64,000 bases of DNA from Rhizodiscina lignyota (lineage: Eukaryota > Ascomycota > Dothideomycetes > Aulographales > Rhizodiscinaceae), in NCBI GenBank assembly GCA_010015805.1, contig ML978122.1, positions 3,010,453 through 3,074,452 of the forward strand. The letters are read 5' to 3'. Made by a program: the position numbers and the translations under genes. The notes beneath the pieces were generated by a model that had not been told where the DNA came from, did no database searches, and was given only the letters and a program-made list of their open reading frames with translations. Of the stretch, positions 23,777 to 34,329 are shown one piece after another (the first letter of the stretch is position 1; the number at the start of each line of letters is the position of its first letter).

Positions 23777-24881
23777 TTACACGAGAGACTTGCAATCCGA
23801 ATCCTTTTCTGAGCCATGCGATTTCTTCGTTGGCGAGATGACTGGGCTCCTCATTTCGACTGCAGTGGATCCAGTCATTGGGGTGGGAGGGAGGTGCGTC
23901 GGATTCGCAAATCTGTTATGCTTTGCAGCAGGTCTTGTAGTCGACGCCTGCTCTAATGTAGCGGATGCCCACATAGACGAGAGTGGCAGGAAGAGCGTGC
24001 AAGTCGTGAGGGTCTGTGATGCGAGTTCGACATCAGAACCGACGTATTCGAAGATCGAGAACAAGGCTGTGATTGTGCTGTAATCTCGTGTATACATTCC
24101 TTTCAAGAAGTAATTGCATTCTCTTACCTGGAATGAGAAGAGTCTGGCAACCCATGATGAAGATGGCCTGCATTGGCCCGAACTTGTGGATGCCAAGGCT
24201 ACGGCGCTGAAGAATGGCAAAGCCCAGCTTGAAGAGAAAGATTGCGCAGAAGAAGCAGATGCTGATGGTCGTGGTAATGTTAGTTGCGTTCGGGAGCCAG
24301 TTTATGTCGTCGGTATTCTGCAGCGCCAGTGTTGCGCGAGCGCTCACAACTGTGAGGGCGAATCGGAATCCGATGGCTACCATTGCAACACAAATCGAGA
24401 CCAGCATGATCCAGAAGCGGTTGACCTTGCGGGTGGTCACGCTGGCAACGCGGATTTGGAAGATGAGGCTCGATTCGACAAGGACCAACACAATGAGAGT
24501 GAAGATGTTCGCTGAGATGGAAACGCCAAAAGCCGATGTGGGAATGTCAGAGTAGTCGCCTGAGAAGTACGGATACGGGTGGTAGAAAGGTCCAGTGTAG
24601 TAGCAGACGCCGAGGATTGAGCGGACGACGTTCAGAAGCAGTGCCACAGCATTCAGGATGAAGACCGTGGAGCGGCGCTTTCCCGCACTGCTGAGCAAGA
24701 GGAGAATGAAGAGAAGAAGTGCGGATGCGCCGATCTGGGTACCAATGTTGATGCAGATGCGAATACCGTAGTACACGTAGTACACCAGGTCGTCCATCGG
24801 GAACCGCACTGGACCGTCAGGGCTCTGAATGGTGATTGTCTGGTGCAAGTAGTCGACGGGGGAAGCCGTTGTGGGTGCCAT
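23777..24881 (-). CDS. STE2: Alpha-factor type pheromone receptor (seven-helix GPCR)
   Basis: Exons 24881-24128 and 24066-23777 give 347 residues. The protein should sense the peptide pheromone of the opposite mating type and signal through a heterotrimeric G protein. Seven hydrophobic segments are visible. The conserved end of helix 5 to helix 6, KFGPMQAIFIMGCQTLLIP, and the helix 7 signature LFLPLSSMWA identify the Ste2 family. The intron (24127-24067) has three possible acceptors. CACAG just before 24066 keeps the frame and gives IPALFSIFEYV as expected. The C-terminal tail of about 55 residues is short and Ser/Thr/Pro-rich, where phosphorylation would desensitise the receptor. Confidence 0.94.
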
Positions 24882-25617
24882 CTCTTTTGCTTGGGTAGTG
24901 CGAAGAAGGTGGTTAGAGTTGCAAAGGAAGTTGGAAGTTGGAGGTTAGAAGGTTCGAGAGGTGAAGCTGTTACTCCAAGTACGGCAAGAGTGAAGCTGTT
25001 ACTCCGAGAATGGCAGGAACGGCTTCAGAGATGTTTGAAGCTTGGAAATGAAGAGCTCGAGGAAGAAATATATCCGCAACGACACAATACGATATCGAAC
25101 AATCCTAAAACATACCTTTTCAACAATCATTATGATGCGTTGAAGCGTTAGGCGGTTGGTCGCTTCACTCGCTTGGCGGTGGTTGTCTGTCTCAAAGAAC
25201 AATACTAAGGTTAGAGACAATGATACCCACGAGAACCCGCAAAAGTGCCAACACGGACGCGGAACCGTGGGTCTATTGCCTAAGACTCCTTTTTGGACCC
25301 GTTAATCCTTGTTTCTAATTTACGCACAATATTTGTGCGGGTCCTGCGGAGTTGCGAGGGTCAGGGGCGACATCTGAGCTTGGTATTGTTCTTCAACCTC
25401 AAACCACGAGCCACGAACACAACACAAGCAATTGGTTTCACAAATCAGCTAAGGAGAAGACAGCCGTAGCGCTAAAGAAAAGCGAGAGCTTTGCTTAATT
25501 GAATATGCTTTGAAAGGCATACAGCAACAACGCCCATAGCCATGATCCTGATGTTCAGCGTATCCGAAGAGTGCATTTCACCTAACAGTTGAGGTGTTTC
25601 TAGCCTGGGCCAACCTT
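24882..25617. other. Intergenic region, STE2 upstream
   Basis: A 736-base spacer between the STE2 start and the SRS2 stop. A direct repeat of GTGAAGCTGTTACTCC occurs at about 24962 and 24990. No gene is supported. Confidence 0.45.
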
Positions 25618-28164
25618 TTATTGCCCTGTTTGCGACTGTTTTGCGAAGAACGACAGTAAACTACCTTGAGATGCGAGCGGTGGCCTTTTCGCAGGTTTCA
25701 TGGATTGCTTCTTTAAACCACCCACTGGTTTATCATTTCCATCTATTGGCTTCACCACAGGCTTTACCACAGGCTTTACCACAGTGACCTCTTGTATATT
25801 CATTTCTTTCAAAACAGTCTTCGCCGAGACGAAACCGGTGTTCATTGTCGTCGCTGAGATTGAGAAAGAGTTCTCCTTTTGCATGGTGGTGTGAACAGTG
25901 CTCGTCGTCGACCGCCAGAGGTTGACACTGTTGCCATCCCCGCCTATTTTCCGCCGTTTAGAGGGAACAGTGAAAGCCAAATTGACATCATCTTTACGCA
26001 GAGCCCATTCACTTATCTCTGGTTCGGCTTCCCGGCCATCGTAAGGCCAGTAGTTGTCTTCTGGTTTCTCCACCGTCGCGTAACACTCCAGCAATGTCTT
26101 CTCCTCTGGACATGGCTTTCTTAAAATCCTAGCCAGATCCTGGACCACAGAAAATGTGAACGTCGTACCTTTCAAGTCGAAGAGTCGCGCAAGCGTAGGC
26201 TGACTCAAGAACGGCGACAGTGACAGTGTATTTGCGCTGTTCCCAGGTGCACCCTTCGTCGGACAACTCAGGTAAAGAAGGCCCTGAGCTCGAGTCATCG
26301 CCACGTACAATAGTCGTCGTTCCTCATCGTGGTCGTCAGCTCGAGAATGAGGGATTGATCCGTCGTAGACGGACGCTATGAAGACAACGGGCCATTCGAG
26401 ACCCTTGGCCGCGTGCATGGTCGATATCGTGACTTGAGCAGCGTTCTCGCCTTCCTCTGCTCCTCGCATGTCCGTTGCTAAAGCTACATTCGCAAGGAAT
26501 CGAGTCAATGTAGCCTCAGCACCCGATGCTTGGGTTTGCTCGACTCCATCCACAGCAGGTAGCGCTTCTTCAAGGTCAAGATCTTCATCATTAGAGATAG
26601 CATCCAGCTGCTCTGCTTGTGCAATGAGCTCCTCGACATTCTCCCATCTTGTATCGAAATCTTCCGGGTGTTGCTTGCGCAAATATGTCTCAAAGGTGAG
26701 GCGAGACATGATAAAATCCAGCAAATCTGCCACGCTCGGAGGATTGTCTTTAGACAACAGCTTCTTCCTTGCGCTCAAGATGATGCCAACAAACGCCTCT
26801 ACTCCTTTCTGTGCTTGCGACTTCAACTTAGTGTCGACTCTGCCTCTTCCTTGCGCAGCATTCTGTATTAAGTGCCAAAGAGAAATCTTTCTTTTCTCAG
26901 CTTCTTCTGTGAGCTCTTTGAGAGTCTTCTCGCCGATACCCCGGGCGGGAAGATTCATGATATTAATGACGGCGTCATTATGCTCGGGTAGACCGATTAC
27001 GCGAAGATAATTGAGGAGGATCTTGATCTCAATTCGGTCGAAAAACTTATGCCCGCCAACCATGCGATATGGAATGCCGGCTTTGCCAAGAGCAAGTTCA
27101 ATGGCGTGTGATTGAGAGCCAGAACGAATTAGTATGGCATAGTCCGAGAATGAAAGGACGCCTCCCGTCAACGCTTTCGTTCTTTCAATTTCTTCGACAA
27201 TCCATGTGCCTTCAGACTTCGGCGAAGGCAATCGCCGCAGAACCGGCCGTTCGCCTGTCGAATGAGTCGCTAATAGTTTCTTTGCTGGTCGGCTTTCATC
27301 TTGCTCGATTAGCTCTAGAGCAGATATCAGGATGGATCCTGACGATCGGTAGTTTTCTTCCAGTAATACAACGTGAGCTTGGGGATACTGCTTTTGCATC
27401 TTCCGAACGTTCTTGACTTCTGCCGAGCGGAATGCGTAAATGCTCTGATCTGGGTCTCCGACAATGGTGATCCGGCTGCGACGCTGAGAGAAGAGACGCA
27501 TGAGCTCGTATTGCACATAATTTGTGTCTTGGAACTCATCAATCAATATCGCCTCGATGTTTGACACGCAATCTGGATGTTCTCGAAGCAAGTCGGCGCA
27601 GCGGAGGAGGAGATCGTCATAATCGAGTAGGTTCGAGGCTTTCAACGTGTCTTCGTATTCCTCATAGATTGCATCGAATTCTTGTTTCTCAATGCTGTTC
27701 TGAGCTTTGACCTCTGCATTTCCTGCTTTGATCTTCGATATGCGAGATTTCGCGACTGAGGCCTCAATTGTGTAATCGTGTCGTTTCTTAATCCGCCTGA
27801 GAATTGCCAATGTATCTGACGAATCAGCAATGCCAAAATCCTTCTTGATGCCAATGTAGTGTCCATATGAGGCGAGGTATCTCCGAGCTACAGAGTGGAA
27901 GGTGCCCAGGATGAGTTTCTTCTCCAAGCTCTCTCCCACAAACCCACGGATCCTTTCTTTCATCTCCCGCGCCGCTTTGATTGTGAAAGTGCAAACAATG
28001 ATGTTCCATGGCTTATATCCTTCGTGGCTGATCAGGTAGGCGACTCGAGACGTGAGTGTTTTGGTTTTACCCGATCCGGGCGGCGCAAGGACTTGGACGA
28101 CTGGAGAAGGACTGGAGACAGCACATCGTTGGGCATCATTCAGGCCGGACAAGATGTGCTCCAT
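25618..28164 (-). CDS. SRS2: UvrD-family DNA helicase, anti-recombinase
   Basis: A single exon encodes 848 residues from the ATG at 28164 (MEHILSGLNDAQR). This 3'-5' helicase strips Rad51 from single-stranded DNA and limits recombination at forks. Superfamily 1 motifs are complete: LAPPGSGKTKTLT, CTFTIKAAREM, LIDEFQDTN, GDPDQSIYAFR, EENYRSS, TMHAAKGLEW and LYVAMTRAQ. The C-terminal 150 residues are poorly ordered and contain three VKPV-type repeats. They end with QGSLLSFFAKQ, a good PCNA-binding PIP box. The frame extends to an ATG at 28242 and beyond, but the chosen start matches the family N-terminus and leaves TCGCGAAA/AACGCGC promoter-type sites at 28257-28272 outside the coding region. 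Confidence 0.93.
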   Translation of the reverse strand: MEHILSGLNDAQRCAVSSPSPVVQVLAPPGSGKTKTLTSRVAYLISHEGYKPWNIIVCTFTIKAAREMKERIRGFVGESLEKKLILGTFHSVARRYLASYGHYIGIKKDFGIADSSDTLAILRRIKKRHDYTIEASVAKSRISKIKAGNAEVKAQNSIEKQEFDAIYEEYEDTLKASNLLDYDDLLLRCADLLREHPDCVSNIEAILIDEFQDTNYVQYELMRLFSQRRSRITIVGDPDQSIYAFRSAEVKNVRKMQKQYPQAHVVLLEENYRSSGSILISALELIEQDESRPAKKLLATHSTGERPVLRRLPSPKSEGTWIVEEIERTKALTGGVLSFSDYAILIRSGSQSHAIELALGKAGIPYRMVGGHKFFDRIEIKILLNYLRVIGLPEHNDAVINIMNLPARGIGEKTLKELTEEAEKRKISLWHLIQNAAQGRGRVDTKLKSQAQKGVEAFVGIILSARKKLLSKDNPPSVADLLDFIMSRLTFETYLRKQHPEDFDTRWENVEELIAQAEQLDAISNDEDLDLEEALPAVDGVEQTQASGAEATLTRFLANVALATDMRGAEEGENAAQVTISTMHAAKGLEWPVVFIASVYDGSIPHSRADDHDEERRLLYVAMTRAQGLLYLSCPTKGAPGNSANTLSLSPFLSQPTLARLFDLKGTTFTFSVVQDLARILRKPCPEEKTLLECYATVEKPEDNYWPYDGREAEPEISEWALRKDDVNLAFTVPSKRRKIGGDGNSVNLWRSTTSTVHTTMQKENSFSISATTMNTGFVSAKTVLKEMNIQEVTVVKPVVKPVVKPIDGNDKPVGGLKKQSMKPAKRPPLASQGSLLSFFAKQSQTGQ
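25751..25786 (-). repeat. Three 12-bp tandem repeats inside SRS2
   Basis: Three nearly identical 12-base units (plus-strand form TTTACCACAGGC) lie in frame and encode repeated Val-Lys-Pro-Val units in the disordered C-terminal region of the helicase. Copy number could vary between strains. Confidence 0.8.
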
Positions 28165-29296
28165 GCCGCGAATAACAGTCGCACTGTACCCTCGTCTTGC
28201 GTTGTTAGTATCATGAGTCTGGCGATTGTGACGCCGCGGCATCGCGTCGCTCGGAATCGCGAAATAACGCGCTAGCACGTGCCCAGTTCGGGACCCCGGG
28301 CAGTTCCATTCGCCGTGGACAACACTTGCACTAAGGACTTCATCGACCTGTATTTGACTTATCTGAAAGGCTCTAATCGCATGTGTCTTTAACGTTCTCT
28401 TAGTAGAATTAATTGAACCGCAAACCCTCATTAAAGGTAGACGAGGAAAATTCTATGGAAAGTTCGGCATTTCTTCGGCATTCCCAGTTGGTTCTGTTCA
28501 ACATCAGACGAACTCTGCCAACAGACAAATGTCTAGTGACAAGCAAGTATCGCACAAACAATAGATAAGATCAAACTAGACATCTTTGGACAACTTATTT
28601 TGTGCTGCCAATCGTGTTATCCAATTCCTTTGTGTCGTTGATGCCATTCTCGTCCAGGGAGCAATCCCCGTCCCATAAAACCCCTTTCCGGTTCTTCAAC
28701 CAGCATGTGGCGCAGACCTCTTTTTCCTTGCTTCTCCCATAACTATATCAGTGAGGAAACATATTCAAGTCAGTATAGTGGGCGTATACAACGATCTTTA
28801 CTCAGCTCATGCTCTCTTGAAACCAATATGGTGTCTCCCCTGATGGCTTCAAACTCAGATTATTCGCCCATTCAGGAATTTGCAAGTTGTTTGAATGGAA
28901 CATACTGTCTCCATTGATTATATTATTGTACTTCAGTTTGATATTTCAGCATAATGGCAGTACGATTGAGGGCTCTATTGTGTTTATTCATTGTTCAAAT
29001 AGCTCAAGGCGAAGAGTTGCCTCAATTGAACTGACACTAGACGGCCGGCCGGCTCGCCCAGCCCCGATGAACACCAGAACACAGCTAACACATGAACGTC
29101 ATGAACACCAGCCACCACAATATATAATATCTTTCTCGTTCTGAAACTTCGCTTTCTTCTTTCTTCAGACACCTTCCTTCAAACCTCTTCCCACCACGTC
29201 TTCCCACCACATCTACCCGCAACACCTTCCCACCACATCAGACCTCGTTTACTCTCCGTCTCCAAACGTTCTCATCCTTTCACAAAGGGATTCGTC
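28165..29296. other. Divergent intergenic region, SRS2 and ubiquitin protease
   Basis: This spacer of 1.1 kb contains G1/S-type motifs near SRS2 (28257-28272). Near the ubiquitin protease start is a C/T-rich leader with three CTTCCCACCAC units at about 29188-29238. The middle is AT-rich and has no supported gene. Confidence 0.45.
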
Positions 29297-31237
29297 ATGT
29301 CTCGCTCCCAATCATCCAAGCAGTACTCGGAAGGCCATCGCAGGTCGACGACCAAGAGTACCGACAACGCTTCCCGCCGCGCAAACACAAATGCGCAGCA
29401 CAGGAAGCGAGGCCCCCAGCACCTCAAGGGAAGATCCGCTGGTACCAGGCCGGCACGAAAGGGTCGAGGACGAGGCGACAGGAACCTGGCCATAGCCCAG
29501 GGTGTGGTTGAGGCCGCGGATGAGAGCGAAGAGACGACGCCCACCAAATCAACAAGTGCGCCTAAGAGAAAGAGGCGCGTGATCTATGATGAGGAGGATG
29601 AGGAGCCCGAAATAAATGCTGCGCCAGCCCAGAAGAAGCGCAAAGGAACCCCATCGTTGAAGCGCAAGCGCGATGAAGAGGAGGGGGCTTCGGAGTCGGA
29701 AGAGTCTGGAGAGGACGAGGATCGTACCCCGAAGAGGGTGAAGGAGAGCCCGGAGAAGGATACTGCTGGCACCTCTAGTGCTTCTGCAAAGCCGGTGCGT
29801 GCCAATGAGCACAGTGGCCCAGAGGGCAATGACGAGGTGTCGACACAGGCGACAGCGAAAGGGCAAAGTCCCTCGAACACCGAATCAAAGGTCGACCTCC
29901 AAGGCACGGTGTTGATGGAGGCCCCGCCCTCTCCCAAATCGACATATCCACCTGCGTGCACGCCGTTGCCGCCTTCAAACAACCTTCTCGACCACAGCAG
30001 CAATGCTCCGATTGCTGGACCCTCCGACTCCCCTTCTGGTGCATCCCACCATTCTCCAGACAACTCTTCGACGCCCGCAGGTCCCCCACCCAGTAGCCTC
30101 AGCAGTCCGCCGGAAAGCACGCTTCCAACCAGCACAGTGGTTGGCATTGAGAGGAAGACCGGGGTACCAGCAGAGCAGTGCTGTTACTCAAGCGCTGCTC
30201 TGCAGGCCCTTTCGACGCTCATTGACGTAGAGCAGTTGGGCGCCGCCGTGCCTTCGTTTCCTGTGCACGATCTCGACATCAGCGAGGCCGATACAGCAGG
30301 CATGACTGAAAATGCATTGCGCAACTGGCTTGGGCTGATAAAGGAAATCCGCGCATCCAACGAGTATTTTGACGTGGCTGCCGAGTTCCTCCACTTCATG
30401 AGGACCCTGGATTCCGCTGCGTCCAGCATCTCCTCCCTTCGTCTGCGAGAAGTCATCCGCAAGAACCGTGATCTATTCGCTGAAACCCCGAGTTTCGATG
30501 GACGTACGCAGGAAGACGCTTGTGAATTCCTGCAGTACTTACTGCTCACTCTCCATAATGCCGCAAGCGAACTGTTGCAACCGGTCGAAGCCGCCCCTGG
30601 TGCGGAGGCGACCGAGTCTTGTATAGACGCAGCATTTACGTCTACGGTACATTGGAACATGAGGTGTGAGGGCTGTGGGCACACTCGGGAAGGGTACGAG
30701 TCCAACCTGTTTCGGTCGGTACCAGTACCAAAGAACAGTCAGGAGCCCTTCACGCTGGACTCAGCAGTCGATGCGATTCTAGAGGAGGAGCGCATCGACG
30801 ATTACAAGTGCGCGGAGTGTTTCGTCAAGTGCCGACCGGAGTGTACCGACAGCAACTGCAAGGCATGTGCAGCAAACAAGCACTCTCAGGTGAAGGAGCA
30901 CACGTTTTCTCGCCTTCCTGACAACCTGGTCATCAGCTTCAATCGGACCGACTTCACCTCGGACTTGAAGATCGCCACCGAGGTTGAGCTGCCTTTCGAC
31001 GGGTACGAGTTAGAGGGTGAAGGCACTACGGTCAAGTACGAGATGACTGCAGTCGTTAAGCACACTGGTAACTATTCAGATTGTGGTCACTACGTGTGCT
31101 ACAAGAAGGTAGCGGGCAAGTGGTGGAGGTGCGATGATGAGAACGTGAAAGATCTCAGCTTCAGGTTGGATGTGCAAGAGTATATCCAGGGCAAGGATGG
31201 GACCACCGCGATGGTCTTTTTGAAGAAGCGAGGGTGA
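29297..31237 (+). CDS. Ubiquitin carboxyl-terminal hydrolase (USP family, divergent)
   Basis: A single exon encodes 646 residues. The first 280 are disordered, highly charged and Lys/Arg-rich with nuclear-localisation-type clusters (PKRKRR, KKRK, LKRKR), then Pro/Ser-rich. The USP domain spans about 283-643. The Cys box reads EQCCYSSAALQAL, with Cys296 in the nucleophile position. The usual Asn five residues before the Cys is Pro here, and the GNT preceding it is replaced by EQC. The His box SDCGHYVCYKK (His598) and CDDENV (Asp613/614) are intact. CEGCGH and the CAEC...CRPEC...CKAC cysteine series suggest zinc binding. The family removes ubiquitin from proteins; the substrate is unknown. Activity is likely but the altered Cys box needs care. 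Confidence 0.85.
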   Translation: MSRSQSSKQYSEGHRRSTTKSTDNASRRANTNAQHRKRGPQHLKGRSAGTRPARKGRGRGDRNLAIAQGVVEAADESEETTPTKSTSAPKRKRRVIYDEEDEEPEINAAPAQKKRKGTPSLKRKRDEEEGASESEESGEDEDRTPKRVKESPEKDTAGTSSASAKPVRANEHSGPEGNDEVSTQATAKGQSPSNTESKVDLQGTVLMEAPPSPKSTYPPACTPLPPSNNLLDHSSNAPIAGPSDSPSGASHHSPDNSSTPAGPPPSSLSSPPESTLPTSTVVGIERKTGVPAEQCCYSSAALQALSTLIDVEQLGAAVPSFPVHDLDISEADTAGMTENALRNWLGLIKEIRASNEYFDVAAEFLHFMRTLDSAASSISSLRLREVIRKNRDLFAETPSFDGRTQEDACEFLQYLLLTLHNAASELLQPVEAAPGAEATESCIDAAFTSTVHWNMRCEGCGHTREGYESNLFRSVPVPKNSQEPFTLDSAVDAILEEERIDDYKCAECFVKCRPECTDSNCKACAANKHSQVKEHTFSRLPDNLVISFNRTDFTSDLKIATEVELPFDGYELEGEGTTVKYEMTAVVKHTGNYSDCGHYVCYKKVAGKWWRCDDENVKDLSFRLDVQEYIQGKDGTTAMVFLKKRG

Positions 31238-31538
31238 ACGAGACTGTTAGGCGGGGATTGGGAAGGAGGTGTGGAGGGATGTGTTCACGCGTATCGGAAA
31301 GGTTTTATGCTTTCGCTTACAAGTTTGTCATTGCGCGCCTTTGAGAGCGCTATTATTCGATGGATTACCTTGTTCCGTTCGGCTTTACACTGGCTTATAC
31401 AAATACCGTGATATCTCTCAACCCTCGTCTCATTCACTGAAGGGGTTCCCATTAAAACTCGAACACCAGCTACACTTGCACATGAGCACGCGCCTCCATC
31501 TGTATTGGGCTTGAGACTTAGATCTGCCTTGATATCAG
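31238..31538. other. Convergent 3' intergenic region
   Basis: A 301-base spacer between two converging stop codons. Nothing was recognised beyond the likely 3' untranslated regions. Confidence 0.4.
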
Positions 31539-32429
31539 CTAAGCCTTGCCCACCTTAGCGCAATCCTCCACGAATTGCAGAAATACCGGAGTGAACTTCT
31601 CCGGAGCTTCAAAGAATGGAGCATGCTCTGTCCCTTCGATCTCAATGGTATGACCCTGCCAGAGTTTCTTAGCCCCTTTACCGACCTCCGCACAGTAGTC
31701 CAATCGGACGTACGGTTCCTCCTTCCCGTTCACAATGGCCACCCATCCCTCATCCCACTCCCTCACCACCTGACCTTGATCGCTTCCCTGTCCTTCGTGA
31801 AACGCCCTAAACATAATCTCTCTCGTCCGACCATCCGTGCGCTTCACCGTCTCATGAAGCCACGCAGGTGCGGGCTTCACTTTCGTCATCGCTTCTGCGA
31901 AGGCGAAACTCAATTCTTCGGGAAGGACATTCATGGCTGCGGGGCCTGTGCTGATATCGTTGTGAAAGCCGTCAAGTAGTTGCTGTGCTCCTTTTGCGGG
32001 CGGCGTACCGACAATCATGAAGCCGAGACATTTGATTCCGGTGCTGTTGGTGGTGGGACTGGAGAGCAGAGGGATCATCTCGATGGCATTGTGGCCGCCG
32101 AGGGACCAACCGAGAGCAATGAATTCCTTTACGCCATAGTGCCGCAGGACATGCAACGCAGCATCGGCGTAGCCTGGCTGGTGGTACGATTGCTCCGGGT
32201 TCGGCGCATCTTTGGAGAAACCATGGCCGGGGAGGTCAAAGATGAGCAGTGGGTACTTCGACTTGAGGGTGGAATTGGACAGTAGCGGCTCGAAGATTTG
32301 AGAACTGGAAGAATTGCCATGGAGGAAGAGTATTGTCGGATTGGATGTAGAACCGGAGGTAGGTTTGCTATACGCTGTGTGTAATGCGCCGTGAGGCGTT
32401 TCGAGCATGAACGATTCCATGGCATCCAT
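31539..32429 (-). CDS. Alpha/beta hydrolase
   Basis: A single exon encodes 296 residues. The fold signature is clear: ILFLHGNSSSS for the oxyanion hole, LLIFDLPGHGFS, and the nucleophile elbow GWSLGG with Ser109. The catalytic His is in GTEHAPFFE near the C-terminus, and an Asp in the segment before it probably completes the triad. No signal peptide is present, so it should be cytosolic. The closest general resemblance is to small esterases, epoxide-hydrolase-like or haloperoxidase-like proteins. The substrate cannot be read from the sequence. It is divergent from POP5. Confidence 0.9.
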   Translation of the reverse strand: MDAMESFMLETPHGALHTAYSKPTSGSTSNPTILFLHGNSSSSQIFEPLLSNSTLKSKYPLLIFDLPGHGFSKDAPNPEQSYHQPGYADAALHVLRHYGVKEFIALGWSLGGHNAIEMIPLLSSPTTNSTGIKCLGFMIVGTPPAKGAQQLLDGFHNDISTGPAAMNVLPEELSFAFAEAMTKVKPAPAWLHETVKRTDGRTREIMFRAFHEGQGSDQGQVVREWDEGWVAIVNGKEEPYVRLDYCAEVGKGAKKLWQGHTIEIEGTEHAPFFEAPEKFTPVFLQFVEDCAKVGKA

Positions 32430-32890
32430 CTTGAAGAAATGGAAACTAAGGGAAATGAGAGACTCTTTATCTACAATACAATTGACTCAAAACGGCTATT
32501 CCTTCGGGATAAGAGATCCGAACTGAATCGCAATGCAGAAGGAAGTGCGATAGGAACCACGAGACGCTGCTGGAAGACGAAATTGCAAGGACAATTAGGA
32601 GAACGGCGTACTCTTAGCCTATAAGCGTATATCCATAGATTTGGAAACTTAATATCTTATCACCACCGGCGTGCCCCGCTAATTGGCAAAGGCGAGGTTG
32701 TCTCAAGGTTTCGCGACCCTGCCGTTTTTGGCAAGGGGCGGCTGCGGAAGCGGCCGGTCTAAAAAGTTGCAGGTCGATCGAGGCAACAGACCAAACCTTC
32801 ACTTCAATTCAGCAATCGCCCAGAATGTTACAATCCGACAGATGACAAGCGATGCTTCAAATCCTCGATTTCGGCTGACCACGTACAAAG
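32430..32890. promoter_or_regulatory. Divergent promoter, hydrolase and POP5
   Basis: The 461 bases between the two starts must hold both promoters. No particular site stands out. Confidence 0.4.
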
Positions 32891-33594
32891 ATGGTGCGAA
32901 TCAAACACCGTTATCTTCTCATCAACATCCTCTACCCCAACGCGCCTGACGCGACTTCAAAGTTTGATGGAGACTTGCCGCCTGTCGTCCAATTTCAACA
33001 GCCGAGTCCAGATAATCTCGAGTCACAAATTCTTCTCCGTGCAATACGGGAAAGCGTTGTCCATCTTTTCGGCGACTATGGCGCTGGCTTGATCTCGAGC
33101 AGTCTGAAAGGTACGAGAGATTTTCGATACTCATCACGTGTTCGTCATGCTTTGAACAGTCATATTGCCTTTATAATCAAAGATTTGACGAGTGCTCATG
33201 ATCGACAGTCAATTATCTCTCCCAAGCTACATCAACAGCAATCATCCGCGTTGCGCGTTCACAATTGCGCATCGTCTGGGCGGCACTGACGTTCATCACA
33301 CGACTTCCCAAGCCGGTGAACACAGCTTGCGTTATTCATGTTGTCAGAGTCTCCGGCACCATCAGGAAGGCTGAGGAAGCAGCCATTCAAAGGGCGAGGG
33401 AGAGTGTGTTGAAGGCAAGGAGGGAAGCGGAAGGGAAGGAAGTGAGTCTAGCTGTTGGACGGACTCTACGCCCCGGAGAAGACGGCGGGAGGGACGATGC
33501 CGGTGCTGGTGATGCGATGGAAGAAGATGACATGGGCGTCGTGATGCCGAGGGGAATCGAGACGGACGATTCGGGTGACGATGGGGATGAATGA
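32891..33594 (+). CDS. POP5: RNase P/RNase MRP protein subunit
   Basis: Exons 32891-33110 and 33209-33594, joined in phase 1, give 201 residues. Pop5 belongs to the protein shell of RNase P (tRNA 5' processing) and RNase MRP (rRNA processing) in the nucleus and nucleolus. The start MVRIKHRYLLINILYP, then LLRAIRESVVHLFGDYGAGLIS, and ATSTAIIRVARSQLRIVWAAL across the core are diagnostic. Compared with the yeast protein the C-terminus is extended by about 45 residues, very acidic, ending DDSGDDGDE. The 98-nt intron uses GTACGA and CGACAG. Confidence 0.94.
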
Positions 33595-34329
33595 AGTAGT
33601 ACTGCAATCTTGGGGAAAGCCTGGCGACTGCTGGTATGCATCGCCTACCGAGGACAACGGTCTAGCTCAACTCGCCCAACTCGCCGAGGTACGACCGTAC
33701 CGCATATATCAAAAAAGCCTCGTTATCGAACGCGTGGCCAAGCTTGGCGCGCTTGATATCAAGGCTGCCCCACACACCCCTGATATCGAATGGCGGGAGG
33801 ATGAATGAGTCTTGCTCTCCAAGACAAGCGAGAGCGTCTCCGAAAGCTTGATTTAATGTGTCCTGGACAGTGCTCAAGACTAATGCACGACGTGAACAAA
33901 ATTAATCTCTAATGCATTTCACATTTTGTATTCTAATAAAACCTCTAAACCCTAGAGCAAATGCTTCGTTGCCTAATTCTACAGAAAAAAGAGCCTTGAT
34001 CGTACAATGACGATAGCATTGCCATGTAATGCTCCATTCAATCCCGATTCCGGAAAGCGCAGTTTCGCCGAACTACAGCTTTGCGTTTTTGTGATACCCA
34101 AAAATCCAAACTCCATTACACGTGCAGGTAGCCTTGCTCATGCTTCCCCAACAAGAAAAAACAAGCTTGGAAGTGCAGTTTCAGAGTGGGTTCAAGGGTC
34201 GTTGATGAGATGGTGCCACTCATAGCGGATAATTCGCCATACGCTCTGGATTCTGAGCCTCAGTTTTCTGAAGACCACCAGAGAGATTAGCACAGATATG
34301 ATTGGTAAGATGACCAGGATGCGCGCTAG
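33595..34329. other. Convergent intergenic region
   Basis: This 735-base spacer between POP5 and the mannosyltransferase contains short overlapping frames on both strands near 33600-33880, none with a recognisable product. It includes an AAACCCTAG motif near 33948. Confidence 0.4.
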
